Shown piece by piece: positions 25,116 through 37,100 of a stretch of 64,000 nucleotides of DNA (position 1 is the stretch's first letter; each line of letters begins with the position of its first letter). The position numbers were made by a program, and so were the translations under genes. A model generated the notes under the pieces. It did not search any database and was not told the DNA's origin. It worked only from the letters and a program-made list of their open reading frames with translations. The DNA comes from Macropodus opercularis (taxonomy: Eukaryota; Chordata; Actinopteri; Anabantiformes; Osphronemidae). The stretch covers positions 7,062,501 to 7,126,500 of the forward strand of contig CM061091.1 of assembly GCA_030770545.1 (NCBI GenBank), written 5' to 3'.

Positions 25116-25149
25116 TCGTGTAATTTATCAGTACAAATAAATTACACGA
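25116..25149. repeat. Perfect 12-bp inverted repeat, 10-nt loop
   Basis: Arms TCGTGTAATTTA (25116-25127) and TAAATTACACGA (25138-25149) are exact reverse complements around TCAGTACAAA. It can form a stable short hairpin or cruciform. No transposase or target duplication is evident beside it. Confidence 0.85.
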
Positions 25150-25429
25150 CAGTTTGCTGTCTGATAGAAAATGTGATATTTGGTTTTAATGGTCGGACAG
25201 ATGAGCGGCGAGGACGACGATAGGGAGTAAAAACAAAGAGGAAACAGTGTAGAACTTCTCCCATAAAGAACTGGAGAGCTTTCAAGTGTGGCCGGTACAG
25301 ACACAAATATAGGGCATAGTGGAAAATGTTCCTCTCTGTTTCCAGTGTGTGAAATCTGATAAGCACCTATCTAACTAAGCTCTGCTGCCTCCACTGCCAT
25401 CTCCACAGACTTTAGGGAGAACACAGCGC

Positions 25430-25560
25430 TCTGTGTTTATCACCCCACTGCCGTCATTAGGAATCACGCAGATTAGCCTTGACATTCTCGCAGATGAGAG
25501 GGTAACAAAGAGAGGGAGCTATTAGCATGCTAATGCACATCAAAAGAGTTCAGAGTGGTC
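25430..25560. promoter_or_regulatory. Candidate regulatory block with a 14-bp POU/homeodomain palindrome
   Basis: ATTAGCATGCTAAT (25521-25534) is a perfect palindrome joining two ATTAGCAT words, which resemble POU and homeodomain sites. A SOX-like AACAAAG precedes it at 25504-25510. The flanks are repeat-free. Binding is inferred from words only. Confidence 0.33.
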
Positions 25561-26707
25561 CTTTCATCCAGGCTTAAGCCCTCTTTCCTGCAGAAAAGCG
25601 CACGCATAATACATTTCTGACTCACCTGTGAGCATGCTCGGGCTCACGAATGCGGGCATCTTTGCACGTGTGTGTACTTTTTGGTGTGGATGTCTGATGG
25701 TAGGTGGAGTGCACACTCAGGTGCTTTCCTAGTGACAATGCATGAATCTAGATTCCAGCTACTTATAGATGCAGATCATATTTTGAAAAAGACAAAAATG
25801 CGCAGCCGTTCACCGCCAGCTATTCGCAGTGGTCATTAGGCAGGCAAAGCTGCCATTATTTGCTTGTTACTGCTGCTTGTTAGGATGATCCCATTCCCTC
25901 ACAAGATGGCAGTGTACCGCCTTAGTTTTTTTTTTTCTCCAGAGCAGTAGAAGCTGGCTCCTGGACACGATCAACTCTCTTTGTTTGGACTTTGAAGTGA
26001 AAGAGGTATCAGTTGAAGCATACAAAAGCGGATCGTAGCGTCTTTAAATTCTAATAATGCGCTGCAAAGAGCTGTGCATGGTCTTATTGATTGGACAACT
26101 CGGGCTGAGTGAGAAGCAATGGCCTTGGTAAGAGAGGCTGTACAGCATGTATATTTGTGCACACTGGAAGTGTGTGCGCCTCACTGAGCGCGTGCGCACA
26201 TGCAAAAACGGACGTAATGTAGTATTTATGTGGGCGCACATGTGCTTCAATTGTGTTTCGAGTGATACGCGAGCACCATTGTTGCTCCGCATTGATCATT
26301 TCTGCTTCATCCTTTGTTTTGTGCAGCTGCATCGTTTGTTGAAAATGAGGACAACATGCGTCAAATCCCTTGTTACCCTCAAATGACTGTAAGGAAGAAA
26401 GAAAAAAGGGAAGCGCATGGCATATTATAAAGAAGGGCCTCAGCATGCAATTCTTTAAGTATGAGTCTAATCCTCAGCCTGTTTCTCATTTTCTAGAATA
26501 AATGGGCTTTAATAGCCTTTATTCAAATGAATCTATTATTTAGGTCTCTAGACGACAATCGTGGCCTTTGAACAGGCTCCGCAGACGACGATGCTGTTAT
26601 GCAAGACGGCAGCTCTGGACCAGCCATTTTATTAAGAACTTCTGTTCATCTGCTCTAATCATGCCAGTTACTGTGGCAGCAGCTGGTTAACGTGGTGCGT
26701 CGGAGTT

Positions 26708-26985
26708 TAAACTGAGCATCAGAACGAGATTTAAGTGGTTTGGAATGTGAATAGTTGTTGGTGCTGGTCTGAGTATTTTACAAACTGCTGACCTTCTGGG
26801 ATTTTCATGCACACCCACCTCTAGGGTCGATGGGGTATGGTCTGAAATGCCCAGAGACATTAAGATGCTATGGTGGTAGTACAGCATGGGTCCTTCGTGC
26901 CTTGTACAACATCAGTTCAAGTCCAACACCATAATGTGTCACAAAGCTAAAATCATCAGCGGGCTGTGTTCACTGTGTTCATGAT
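26708..26985 (+). mobile_element. Tc1/mariner-type DNA transposon relic, internally deleted
   Basis: Three blocks of a fish Tc1-type transposase gene lie in order and on one strand. Block 1 (about 26730-26852) is the N-terminal DNA-binding region, readable with a frameshift as DLSGLE, then VVGAGLSI, TADLLGFS and TSRV. Block 2 (about 26880-26920) is a short mid-gene piece. Block 3 (about 26936-26965) reads MCHKAKIIS, like the NAPCHKA motif of the catalytic domain. The DNA between the blocks is missing, stops and frameshifts are present, and no terminal repeats are visible. It is a dead element. The assignment rests on remembered family wording and is strong for block 1. Confidence 0.75.
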
Positions 26986-27000
26986 TGTGAAATAACAAAT

Positions 27001-27024
27001 ATAAATAAATAAATATATATATAA
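27001..27024. repeat. ATAA/TA simple repeat
   Basis: ATAAATAAATAAAT followed by TATATATA, directly after the Tc1 relic. Confidence 0.85.
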
Positions 27025-27099
27025 AGCGACAGTGTAGCTTGAAGTTCACAGTGAGATGCAAAGTTTTTCTTGAGGAGATGCTCCATTGAAGAGTAGCTG

Positions 27100-28500
27100 C
27101 CGACCTCCAATAGAGAAGCTGGAAGCATTGACAGATACTTACAGAAAGGTGGGAGATAAAGAGGTAATATGGAAAACTTGAGACGATGGCGCAGAGCAGA
27201 AGGAGGGGCTGTAAAGAGAACGCTTTGTTTTTGGTGGCGTGATACGGCGTGTCTGTCACATATCACGCTCCAGATGCCAAGACTCAAAGCTGGTCATTCT
27301 TACATCTTTCCCCTCTTGTCTTTTCTCTGTTCTGCTCTTTTTCTGCTTTGTCCAAAAAGTGCTGCTCCCTAACTGGTGGTCAACTACCATCAATCGAGAA
27401 CCTGAGTACAAAAGTATTGACTGTTCCTTGTCAGCCTCTGCAGACGGATGCTGGCCTGTTATTTTGGTTCAGCCCCCAAATATGTGGACATATCGTCGAG
27501 GGACACTTTCTCTATTGATTAACCATTAAAAGCCTGGCGAGGCTTGTTTTTGCATAACACACACACAGAGGAGTTGATGGTGAAATCAGTGTCTCCCCTG
27601 CATTCGCTGTGGCACTTGACCTTTCAGCTGGACAGAGTTTAGTTGTCCAATTGTTGAAGGAGCTCTTGAGGAGCGTCTCCTACTTCCTGCAAGCGTCCTC
27701 AATATTTATAGCCGCTCGATTTCATCAGCACTCAAGAGCCTGTAGTTAAAAGCCAATATCACAATGTAGGAACAGTCACCCAGTCAATATCATCCTTACC
27801 TCTACCGTTTGTTAGCAATGTCACCGCTGATAGGCTGTGATATGAATTCTAATCTCGGTGCTCTGTGCCCACGCAGCACTAAATCAAAGAGCAATGCAAT
27901 TCAAATATAAATTATTACTTCACTTCCTGAGAACCAAACAATAAACTACCAGTAATCCTAAAATGTTCCAGCCATACATACTGTATTACAGTTAAGATTA
28001 ATATGATTTGCATAATAACAATTATCTTTGAAAACAGCACTGGCAGAACTGACTGCTTTGACATCTTTTGAAACCAACATACAAACAACTGGAGATTGAG
28101 TTTGAATATTATATTTTATCATTAAATAAGGATTTGGTTATATTTGCTCACAAAAAAACTTGATTAAAATGTGGTGACAGTTGGTGAAGGTCATACATTC
28201 ACCACTTTCCAACTAAATGTCTTTGCCATAAATTTACTTACTATGCCAAATAGAAAGACATAGTCTATACAGAATAATGTGCAGGTATTTTGTTGTCATT
28301 CTAAGGGACAAACACTGCTCTGCTGTAGGGATCAAATGCAATAGTAATTATTTTGTGATTTGAGGAATCGTGACAAATATTTGCCACAACATGTAATGAG
28401 TTAACAAGGGGTGGAAAAAGTAGATGTGCCTGGACTGACAGACGCACACGTCGCATCAGTCCAAGTTGTCACTCGCTTTCTGTCGAGCCAGAGCCAGCGG
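27100..28500. other. Non-coding stretch
   Basis: Overlapping frames at 27169-27529 on both strands show no family signature. The rest is AT-rich sequence with no gene or mobile element that I recognise. ACTGTA-T-TACAGT occurs at 27980-27992. Confidence 0.5.
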
Positions 28501-28559
28501 ATGATCTTTTTGCACGGCACCCCCAACTGATCGGCTGGGGAGGGGGTGGGGGGGTCATA

Positions 28560-28830
28560 GAAGCCATCGCATCTCATTTATTCCCTTGTAACTCGCTTTC
28601 AGCCACTCTCCTGTCTGTGACTTGGCAGACATGCAAATGATCCTGCCAATATCGCCCTCGCCCTGCGCCGCACAGCCCCCAAACCCTGCAAATAAGTCAT
28701 GCCCATTTGCTGAAATGGAGGGCTGTGACCCAGGCTGGCTGTCACACTACATACCCCCTCTACTCAGTAATGTCGGTGATAGCGGTGACATTCTGACTAT
28801 AAGGGATGGAGGAGAGACAGATAGTCAGAT
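28560..28830. promoter_or_regulatory. Candidate conserved non-coding element with octamer site
   Basis: The block contains a perfect POU octamer ATGCAAAT (28631-28638) and a second TGCAAATAA word near 28687. It also holds an inverted repeat with a one-base bulge (TCAGTAATGTC 28764-28774 against GACATTCTGA 28787-28796). A 72-codon frame runs across it but has no domain signature. Confidence 0.35.
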
Positions 28831-28849
28831 TTATGTTTGACTGAATTTA

Positions 28850-30860
28850 TTCATGAATTTATAAGAACCATTTTGGCAGCATTTTAAGAGAAAATATTAC
28901 AAATGCCATGACCATTCACATAAACATGAGGAGAAAACCAAGGCCATCAACATATAGTAGGTGTTGCAGCCTGAATTGTGACTACTTTCCAGTCAGTTTT
29001 CTCGAAAAAGCAAATTCTACAACAGAAAACAATAACTGGATTATGAAATACTACTTAAAAAATTACTGAAATACATTCCTGTTCCTTGTGAGTATTGCAG
29101 CATCTCCACCAATTGTGCACAGAAGAATTTTGTGATTTTCCCCTCATGTTAAGATGCAGATGTCCTCAGGCTTACTTCAGTTGGATAAAAAGTATCTAAG
29201 TTATTCTAGAGATTTTCACAGGGATTTAACACAGCTTCTAACTTTGGCTCTACAGATTTTCATATTCTTTGTGAGAAACTACTCAAGCGTAGATTCAATT
29301 GTGTGATTATGGATACCGCCGTGGACATAAATCCTTTCCTTAAACTGTGGTTTTTGGCAGCTCCCCTGGACAGTGTGGCATGTGTTGCCAAGGGACACAT
29401 CAGCTGATAACCAGGATGATAACTTTATCATAACTGTGTGTCACAGAAACAGTTTGGACTATAGACCGTACAAGGCTTCTGAAAACACCCAGTTTTAAAA
29501 GAGATGCACCAGTTTTCTCAGGCCTATTGCCACGAGTTGGCACAAGATGCATGTGTCCATTAGTGTCTAATATACTATATGACTTTGACAATCGTATGAA
29601 ACCTAGAATTCTGGCAGCACTGAATGGTTTCATTATGCTGTAATACTCAGTAAATGAATGTCCAGCTTACATCATGCATCATGGTGTCTACAACTATTTG
29701 CATAAACCTGAGAGTAGAGACTGAGCTGCCACTGGCCAAATAAAAAGCTGCTATGTCAGCTAATTTGCTGTTAAGACCATCAGACCACACTGTAAACATG
29801 ACACGGGCTCAACACCGGGACGGCAAAGGAGTCGGCAAGCGACGGCTTATAGCGCTAAGGACTGCAGTGCTGTTGCTCCTCATGGGTTGTGTGTGTGTGT
29901 GTGGAGTGGGAGGGTGAGGTACCTCTGTTCACTGGGCACGCTGCTTTCAGAAACAGCCTTGTCTTCACCTCGGAACAACAGGAGACATGACAGCCATACG
30001 CTCCCTCAGCAGCTGGCTAATTGTGAGCAACATGTCTGCGGAGTGGCTGCTTCAGGCCCCCCACTTTGATTGTGCTGACTATAAAGGAGCAGACATCTTA
30101 TGTGTGCGAAGGGTCAAATATCTGAAATAACAGTAGCTGGGCTTTGATTCAGACACAGACTGATCTTCCTCTGCAGAGACAACACACAGCAGTCAGAGAA
30201 TATAATGGTTTTTGATGTTATAAATGATGTTTCTAAATAAAATGCGTCCAGTACCTTTGCCAACAGATGTACCTTTGTGTGAAATTTGATGATTTCCTTG
30301 AGTCTAAAATCTGAAAAAACATGTTTATTGAAGATTATGAAATGTACATCAGCAGACAAGGGAAGGGGACAATAACCTGCAAAAGGAGCCAGGATCATTA
30401 TGAAAACTATTGCCGTCAGGAGCGAAGTTAGTGGCACAGTAACTGTACAGCATGCGCGTATTCGTCCCTTTGTGTCTGTGCGCATGGCTGTAAAATACAC
30501 GGAGAGGAGGAAATAAACAGGAAGAAAGAAAACATCTGGCCAGCTCAGGCTGCGAGTGGGAATAAATACAGGCTTCAGGTTTAACCTTCACACACTGACA
30601 ATGGAATAGACTGATCAAAGCCAATGACCTACTTTCTCTTGCCTAATTCAATCCAGCCCATATTTACCTTGAGGGAAAGGAAAGGGAGACATGGTACGAG
30701 GAGGAATCTCTAGGGAGGAAGTGCAATGTTGGGGAAGGTGCTATAAACATCAATAGAGTGAAATAAAAAAAAAAAAAAAACCACAGTGGCACAGGTAGAG
30801 TCTCCCTTCCTCCCCCATTCAACCTTTTATTGTGGTGTTCATCAAACATTAACACTGAGG
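28850..30860. other. Non-coding stretch
   Basis: It contains a short GT run (29888-29903) and a 16-base A run (30765-30780). No gene is recognised; the antisense frames at 30114-30624 overlap in two registers with no domain signature. Confidence 0.5.
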
Positions 30861-30879
30861 AAGAATACCACCGAGGGAA

Positions 30880-31080
30880 ATGCTGCGCTTGGAGAACGGT
30901 GATGATGAAAAGCCCCCAAATGCATCTGACAAGGAGTAAATATTGAATTGAAAGATAAGCAAGGTGAATAGCCTTTATTATTCATGCCAATGGGGAAACA
31001 AGGAAACGTGATAGCACGGAGAACAATGTCCTTTATCTGTCTGCTCCTCTCATAAAGCAACCTTTCATGCACACCGGAGA
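30880..31080. promoter_or_regulatory. Candidate conserved non-coding element
   Basis: A repeat-free, AT-leaning block with AAATGCATCTGAC, AGTAAATATTGAATTG and GCCTTTATTATTCATGCC words of the kind common in developmental enhancers. Inference from appearance only. Confidence 0.25.
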
Positions 31081-31442
31081 CAGGGTCAAGCGAATTCCCA
31101 CGTCTGCGTGATTTTGCATCGCATTGTATTTTTATTTTTTTTTCGTTATTTCACTTCTTAACGGCTTCTGGAACGGGGAGAAGGTGCTTCAGTGTTTCAG
31201 CTTTGTCTCACATTATCAGGTTTTCAGATCCAGCTGAAGTGACAGCCGCGCACACAGAGGTCTCTTTATGATTGGGCTGTGTTGTGCACTCTATTTCTAT
31301 TCATGCTGTGCCGCACCTTATTGCTAGCTGCTCTGCATTCAGACGGTCTATTATCCCCACAGATCCGTGCCTGGGATGCAAGGCTGGTCTACTTTGATTT
31401 CCACAGCTCTCTCCTTTCAGCACCTTTGTAACACAGCACTGT

Positions 31443-31458
31443 AGACACACGTGTGTCT
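31443..31458. repeat. Perfect 16-bp palindrome with E-box core
   Basis: AGACACACGTGTGTCT is its own reverse complement and centres on CACGTG, the E-box bound by many bHLH proteins. It sits 8 bp before another inverted repeat (31467-31509). Confidence 0.8.
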
Positions 31459-31466
31459 GCCTGGGT

Positions 31467-31509
31467 TTGTTTTCAGTTACAGTTCAGGCACGAGAATAAC
31501 TGAAAACAA
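31467..31509. repeat. Perfect 13-bp inverted repeat, 17-nt loop
   Basis: Arms TTGTTTTCAGTTA (31467-31479) and TAACTGAAAACAA (31497-31509) are exact reverse complements. A stem this long and perfect is unusual in its surroundings. No mobile-element features were recognised around it. Confidence 0.85.
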
Positions 31510-31549
31510 GCAGTGATCCCAGTGCATGAATTAAAAATATAATCCAGCA

Positions 31550-33870
31550 CTTAATTATGTTTGTGCTTTAAGTGCTTTATATAAGACAGTACACTCTCCT
31601 GAGCTAAGAAACAACAACAGGCCAACTTAAAGTCTGCGAACTCGATTGTGGCAAGAGACAGCAACACTGTGTACTGGAGCACAGAAGTGTCACATATGAG
31701 AGGAAAAGAGTAGCACTGTGGCCTCGAAGCCCGATGGAGGCTACTAACTACATCACACCTGGGATGCTGTACCAAAAAACATTGTCTTGTTTTCTTCTAG
31801 CCATTTATTGCCAGTCTGTCGACTGAGGCTCATTTCACAAACTGCGTAATGGGTTGCGAGATTCTTTCAAAAGAAAACACTTCCCTCAAAGATTTTTGAA
31901 ATTGCATTTTATTTGACTTCCATTGCAACAAATTCAATTCCTTCACAGCTCACACCCTGACAATACGAAAGTATTTCATGATGAGAAGTGGAGGGATGGC
32001 TCCCATTGGACTGTGTCATAAGAGCTTGCTTTAGGGATATGCACAGGTTATGAAGGTGTTGTTTCCCCAATTCAGAGTTGAGGCAATACGAGGCAATAAT
32101 GGCGTCACGTTACTCAGAATGATCAGGTCTGTTCATGAGAAGAAAACTTGCGACAGCGTAGCAGTAAAACGCAGCCGCAAACCTAAATGTGACAATGGAA
32201 GCAGCTTGCAGCATTTTAGCCTGGGTCTAAACTGAAGTGTGTCAAAGCGAAGCTGTGTTAATGTGAAGATCTCACGGATCTGAAAAGATGCGTCTCAAGG
32301 ATGTAGGAACGGAAGGAAATGTTCTCTCCGTTTTTTCTTTAGCGCCACGGGATTGAAAGGAACAACAGTGGCCCAGTCTCACTGGAGTAAAAACAGTGGT
32401 ATGACGGAATGCAAAACAAAAACAAACCATCATTTAAATGTGCAACATATTAGTTGTTGCACTATTAAGAAAGTAACAAAGGCCATGATGTGAGCAGCCA
32501 GTCAAAGCTGTGAGGCATTTAAGAACCATTGGTCATTTGTGTGTTGGCACCTGTGGTTGCAGGTTTTTCTGATACAATCGTTGTCATCATCATCTTGTGG
32601 CAAAACGAAACGGTTTTATTTCAAGAGCTTGTGATTATTTCACAAATGTTGCGAGACTTGTCTGCCGTCAGCTACACTGAGGTGCATTTCAGTTCACAAG
32701 CTCACAAACCCCTAAGATTTCAGATGCGCTGAACCTGTTGCCTGTTTTTGCCTGCGCACATACTGTAGCCGCATGCCCGTTTGCCGTTGTGTGAACGTGT
32801 GGGAGTGCACGATCGGACGGATACTGTCTGCCAATTCATCTTTCTGATCTGTGGCCAGATACCAAGGCACCTAACACCATTCTGACGTGCACACACTCCT
32901 CACTCCTCTCCAACTTCATCTTGGCAGTCATTGACACAGAAGCCATCTTCCTCGTCATTAGGCCGGCCACCTTTTGTGAGAATACCACGGGCAGCGTGGC
33001 CCCGGTCTGTGCCAGCATCACCTTCCTCATCTCATCATTCCCGGCTGCAGAAACACCGTCCAATGGCCATTGTTTCACTCGGTGCTGTAGCGGGCTTCAG
33101 TGTGCCCAGCTAGCGTTGCTCTGACAGTGATTTACAGCGAGTGGCCAAGATCAGCATCAACCTGAAGAAGGACAGACTTTTAAAAATATAATGGCATTGC
33201 ATTGCCAGAGTGGAACAACACAATTTAGTTCTGAATTAAAGTCTGCATTTTAATATCATGCTAATTTCAAAATAAGACATCATATTTACATCAATGGTTA
33301 ATATAATTGAGAGGCAGAGCTTTAGATCTGATCACCTTTATTTGCCACACATTAACACATACACACTGTATTTGCGACACCTGCAGGACTCCAAACAGGT
33401 TCCCAGATTATTTTCCTGACAATCCGAGACATTTGCCTGTTTTCCTGCATCTTGATTTTAATGGATGCTGTATAGATATTTGTTTTTCCTTTTGAATTCA
33501 TATCTGTGTTGACTCCCTCTCTTTCTCTCTCTCCGTCCATTCACAGAGTGGTATATGTGAGTGTGCGTGTACCCCTCTACACCCAACCGAGTGATCCTCC
33601 CGATCAAAACAATCTCCACTGCTACTTTTTCATCGTACTCCAGCATCTCTCTAAGTGCTTCTTCTGTCACCAAGCAGAGTTTTGGACCACTGCTCGTGTG
33701 TAGTGCAGGACTTCCTTCAGCGTGACAGTGGGATGACTATAGTGCAGAGCTCCCTCTGCGTTTCGTTTTGTCCTTCTTCCTCGAGGCTGTGTGGATTCAT
33801 CTCCATACACAGTCTGTGCCGCCGTAGTCACGGCGCAGTTGCCCGTTTATAGCTGAGTGAAAACGTAGTC
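31550..33870. other. Non-coding stretch with one GC-richer open segment
   Basis: Mostly featureless. Around 32840-33120 the GC content rises and frames are open on both strands (- strand 80 codons, + strand 67 codons). Neither shows a domain or splice-bounded exon that I recognise, so neither is called. A pyrimidine tract lies near 33515-33535. Confidence 0.45.
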
Positions 33871-33879
33871 CTGCACCCT

Positions 33880-34115
33880 CTCAGGCCAACTAATTATGGA
33901 CTTTGATTATTCCCATTTAGTTTTACTGAGTGTGGCGCCGACGCCAACAGGCGGGCCGGCAGAAAGGCCAGCACCATTGATTGTCTCAGTTTCGGGCCTA
34001 ATTGAGCCAAATGGGAATGGCTGTTGCCAGAGTTCACTCTCCTCCAGTGTTTACATGCTGATCCACCAGAGAGACATTCATTACCGCCCTGCTGAAAACT
34101 CCTCTAGACATGCTT
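33880..34115. promoter_or_regulatory. Candidate conserved non-coding element
   Basis: Dense homeodomain-type words: CTAATTATGG (33890-33899), TTTGATTATTCCC, CCATTGATTG and CCTAATTGAG. A long-range inverted pair, ATTCCCATTTAG (33909-33920) and CCAAATGGGAAT (34007-34018), matches at 11 of 12 positions. A CA run begins at 34116. This is one of the most enhancer-like segments in the window by eye. Confidence 0.38.
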
Positions 34116-34132
34116 ACACACACACACACACA
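34116..34132. repeat. (CA)n microsatellite
   Basis: About eight CA units. Confidence 0.85.
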
Positions 34133-34199
34133 GATATGCGCTCACATTTTGCACTCATATTGATAAAGGGTTGAAGTTCTCAGTGGTCTGCACATGCAG

Positions 34200-37100
34200 C
34201 TGGGCTTGCAGATGCTACTGGGAATTAATGCTGCTTTCTAATGGAGCTCACGCTAGATCACAGAGCCATTATTTCTTTCTCTGTTCATTCCTCGGCGTCT
34301 CAGTCTGAATGTTTGCTGCTGTTCAACCCACACAGCCTCGTAATTGCGTAGAAGTGAGCACGGTGTAAGCGTTGTTGCCTGATTGAATCATTAAAATTCA
34401 CGCTTGTGAAGTTGCTTTCATGGGCATGTTAATTGTGGTCAAGCTATTTGACTTAACAGACAGAGAGCTTCTCTTCAGGCATTTGTTTAAGAGGACAACC
34501 ACCCGAACACAACTTTCATTAATCTGCAGTCCTTTTGCAAAGAATGCAAACACTCTCCTTTAATTAAAGTGAAAGCAAAGATATTTGTACCAGTTTAATC
34601 TTGCGCTGACTTTTAAATGAGGCCACTTAGTCGTTTCTAGTTTTTAAAACAGATCGGCCAGGTGATCACACTTCTGAGAAGCTCCATTATGTCATTAAAT
34701 AACCTCTAACGAAAAACATGTCTCGCCCTCCTCCTCTTATTAGTTTACTGAGACATTTTTTGATGTTAGCATTTGAAGTGTTTCAGGTATGATGACATTT
34801 CTACGCTCCTCTTCATTGTTACTTTATTATCATTTCAGAAAATAAGACCGTGTTTTGAAATTTGACACTGGATGGGAGACGGCACCGAGGATTCCAAGCA
34901 CATGTTCTGAAGTGTTGCGATAACTCCATCCTATCGCAGCACTAACATTGGTTAAAATGATTTTAGCATGTTCACTGATGTCATCATGTGTCGAATTTCT
35001 ATTTGATTCGAACATTTCATTTTATGTCGCTTGCACTCGAGGGTACAGTCATAGCAGCGTGTGTTTTTCTCTGTCAGGTTTTCTTATGTGTTATTGTTGA
35101 CTGGCACCATATTTACTAATGAAAAACACAGCAAGCATCTTAGTTCGTTTCATCATTTTGAATCGTTTAGCTTCTGATTGTCTGCTGGTTGGAGAAACAG
35201 TTGTGTTACGTAAGCTTCGGGAATGTGATGTCATCTTTCTGCATAGCTAGCTAGTGCAACTGCATCTACTCATTACAAATAATGAATTAATTGTAGTATG
35301 GTATGATACGATACGTACGTGGCTGAAACAACAGTTACTGCTTTGCATTCTTGTGAATAAGAAATTGTGAAAAATAATTTTACACTTATAGTATAGTATT
35401 GAAAACTGTATAAATGCACAGGTTAAAGTTGACAGGATCACAGTCGTTCGGAGCAACAAGCTCCGCAACATCATTTCACTTGTTGTATCGCGTTCGGCTG
35501 AAACTCCGCAGACACATGACAACTGTCTGAAAGCTTTCAGAGAGCACAGGGAGTGAAATATAAATCCTGTGTGATAAATCCATGCCACCAGCGAGCCTGC
35601 GACAATGACACAAAGCCGTATTTCATTCCTCATACCAGGCTCCTTTATTGAGGTCGGATTATCTGGGAGAGTAAGTGATGCAAAGGGAATACAATACCAG
35701 CACTGCTTACATATGGATGATATGATTAAGGTACCATAAGCCAGGCTTTGACACTGACACACAATCCAGGTGGTAAGTGGATGTTTATGGCATCTATCTC
35801 TTTGTGAACGCGAATGTCACACTTTAGCTGTAACTCTCGCTGTTGCCATCTGATTTGATTGTCTAAAAGTCTCGGAAGAAGGATAAATGGTCGACTGGGT
35901 GATACATGGGTTGATGCATCAAGATAATTCACTTTACATCTGTTTGATAGACTTCATCCCAACAAAGTCATCATTAAAATGAAAAATCCCTTTCATAAGG
36001 CAACCACAGTGTTCATTACCCCATTATGTGGGAGTGGCGCATTTCTTTTTCATATAACTGTGTTTTTTTTGTTTTAGTTTTTTCTTTGACTGACTTGGCA
36101 GCTATTAATGGAGTCGAGTCAGGGTATTTCAGCCAGTCAACTTTAGAATAGACCATTATTCTGTGGCAGTTCTGTGTCCTCACAGACAAGTGCAAACGCT
36201 GACTCCGATAACTTGTATTGCAAAGGGAGAAATGAATGAATTATTACACCACATGTTTCCTCTGCGACTGATAAAAGGACCTTTAGAATGGGGACGATTA
36301 CTGTAACCATGTGCAATTCAGCTTGATCAACTCAATAGGTGATGGGACTGTAATGCTAGAAAAACTCTGTCCACCTGAAAGGCTCAGGCCAACATTGATT
36401 ATGGCAGCATTAAACATTTAAGTAATCACTGCACTTAGTTAAATGATTGTGTAATGAATAATAGATGGGATGGAAGGCGGACGAGGTAATAAATTGTCTG
36501 GGGAATAATATTTGGTCACGTGATCTTCAGCCGCACCTCCTCATCTACAAGGACGCTCGCTTTTTGAACTGCACCAGCATCTCTCGCTCTGATGTGCTGT
36601 CTCATGAATCAAGGCATTCGCCTATAGGGATACTGTACATCCACACACACACACACACACACACACCATGGTGAAGAATCGTTAGGGTTTTAATCAATTC
36701 ACATTACTCTTGAGGAATGTGAGTGCGACACTTATCCCCCAGGAGCTGCCATTGGGCTGTTTGGTTAAGTATTGCAAAGAACATAGATTTTCTTAACTAC
36801 AGCAGTCTCTTTTCTGATTTGTTCCGTGTTGTGGCTCTGAGAGCTCAATGCACCGCATATAATCGTAATAAAGCAGATGCAAATTAGCAACCAAATCAAG
36901 TCGTATGCAGGTACAGCCCTGATTCGACGTAAGACCACCTGTGGCACGGCGAGTACAGAAACGTCCTGCAAATTCAGACACACACTGCTGTTTCTAATTC
37001 CAGCATGTTTCTGAATTTGCATTTCCAGTGTCTTTTTTTTTTTTACTTTACTGTGCACTCATCGCTCGTGTGTGACTGAATCTGTCGTTGAGGATGCTCT

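Noticed and set aside
35247..35762. 171-codon - strand open frame
   Set aside because: Composition rich in Cys/Ile/Phe as expected from AT-rich non-coding DNA, with no family signature.
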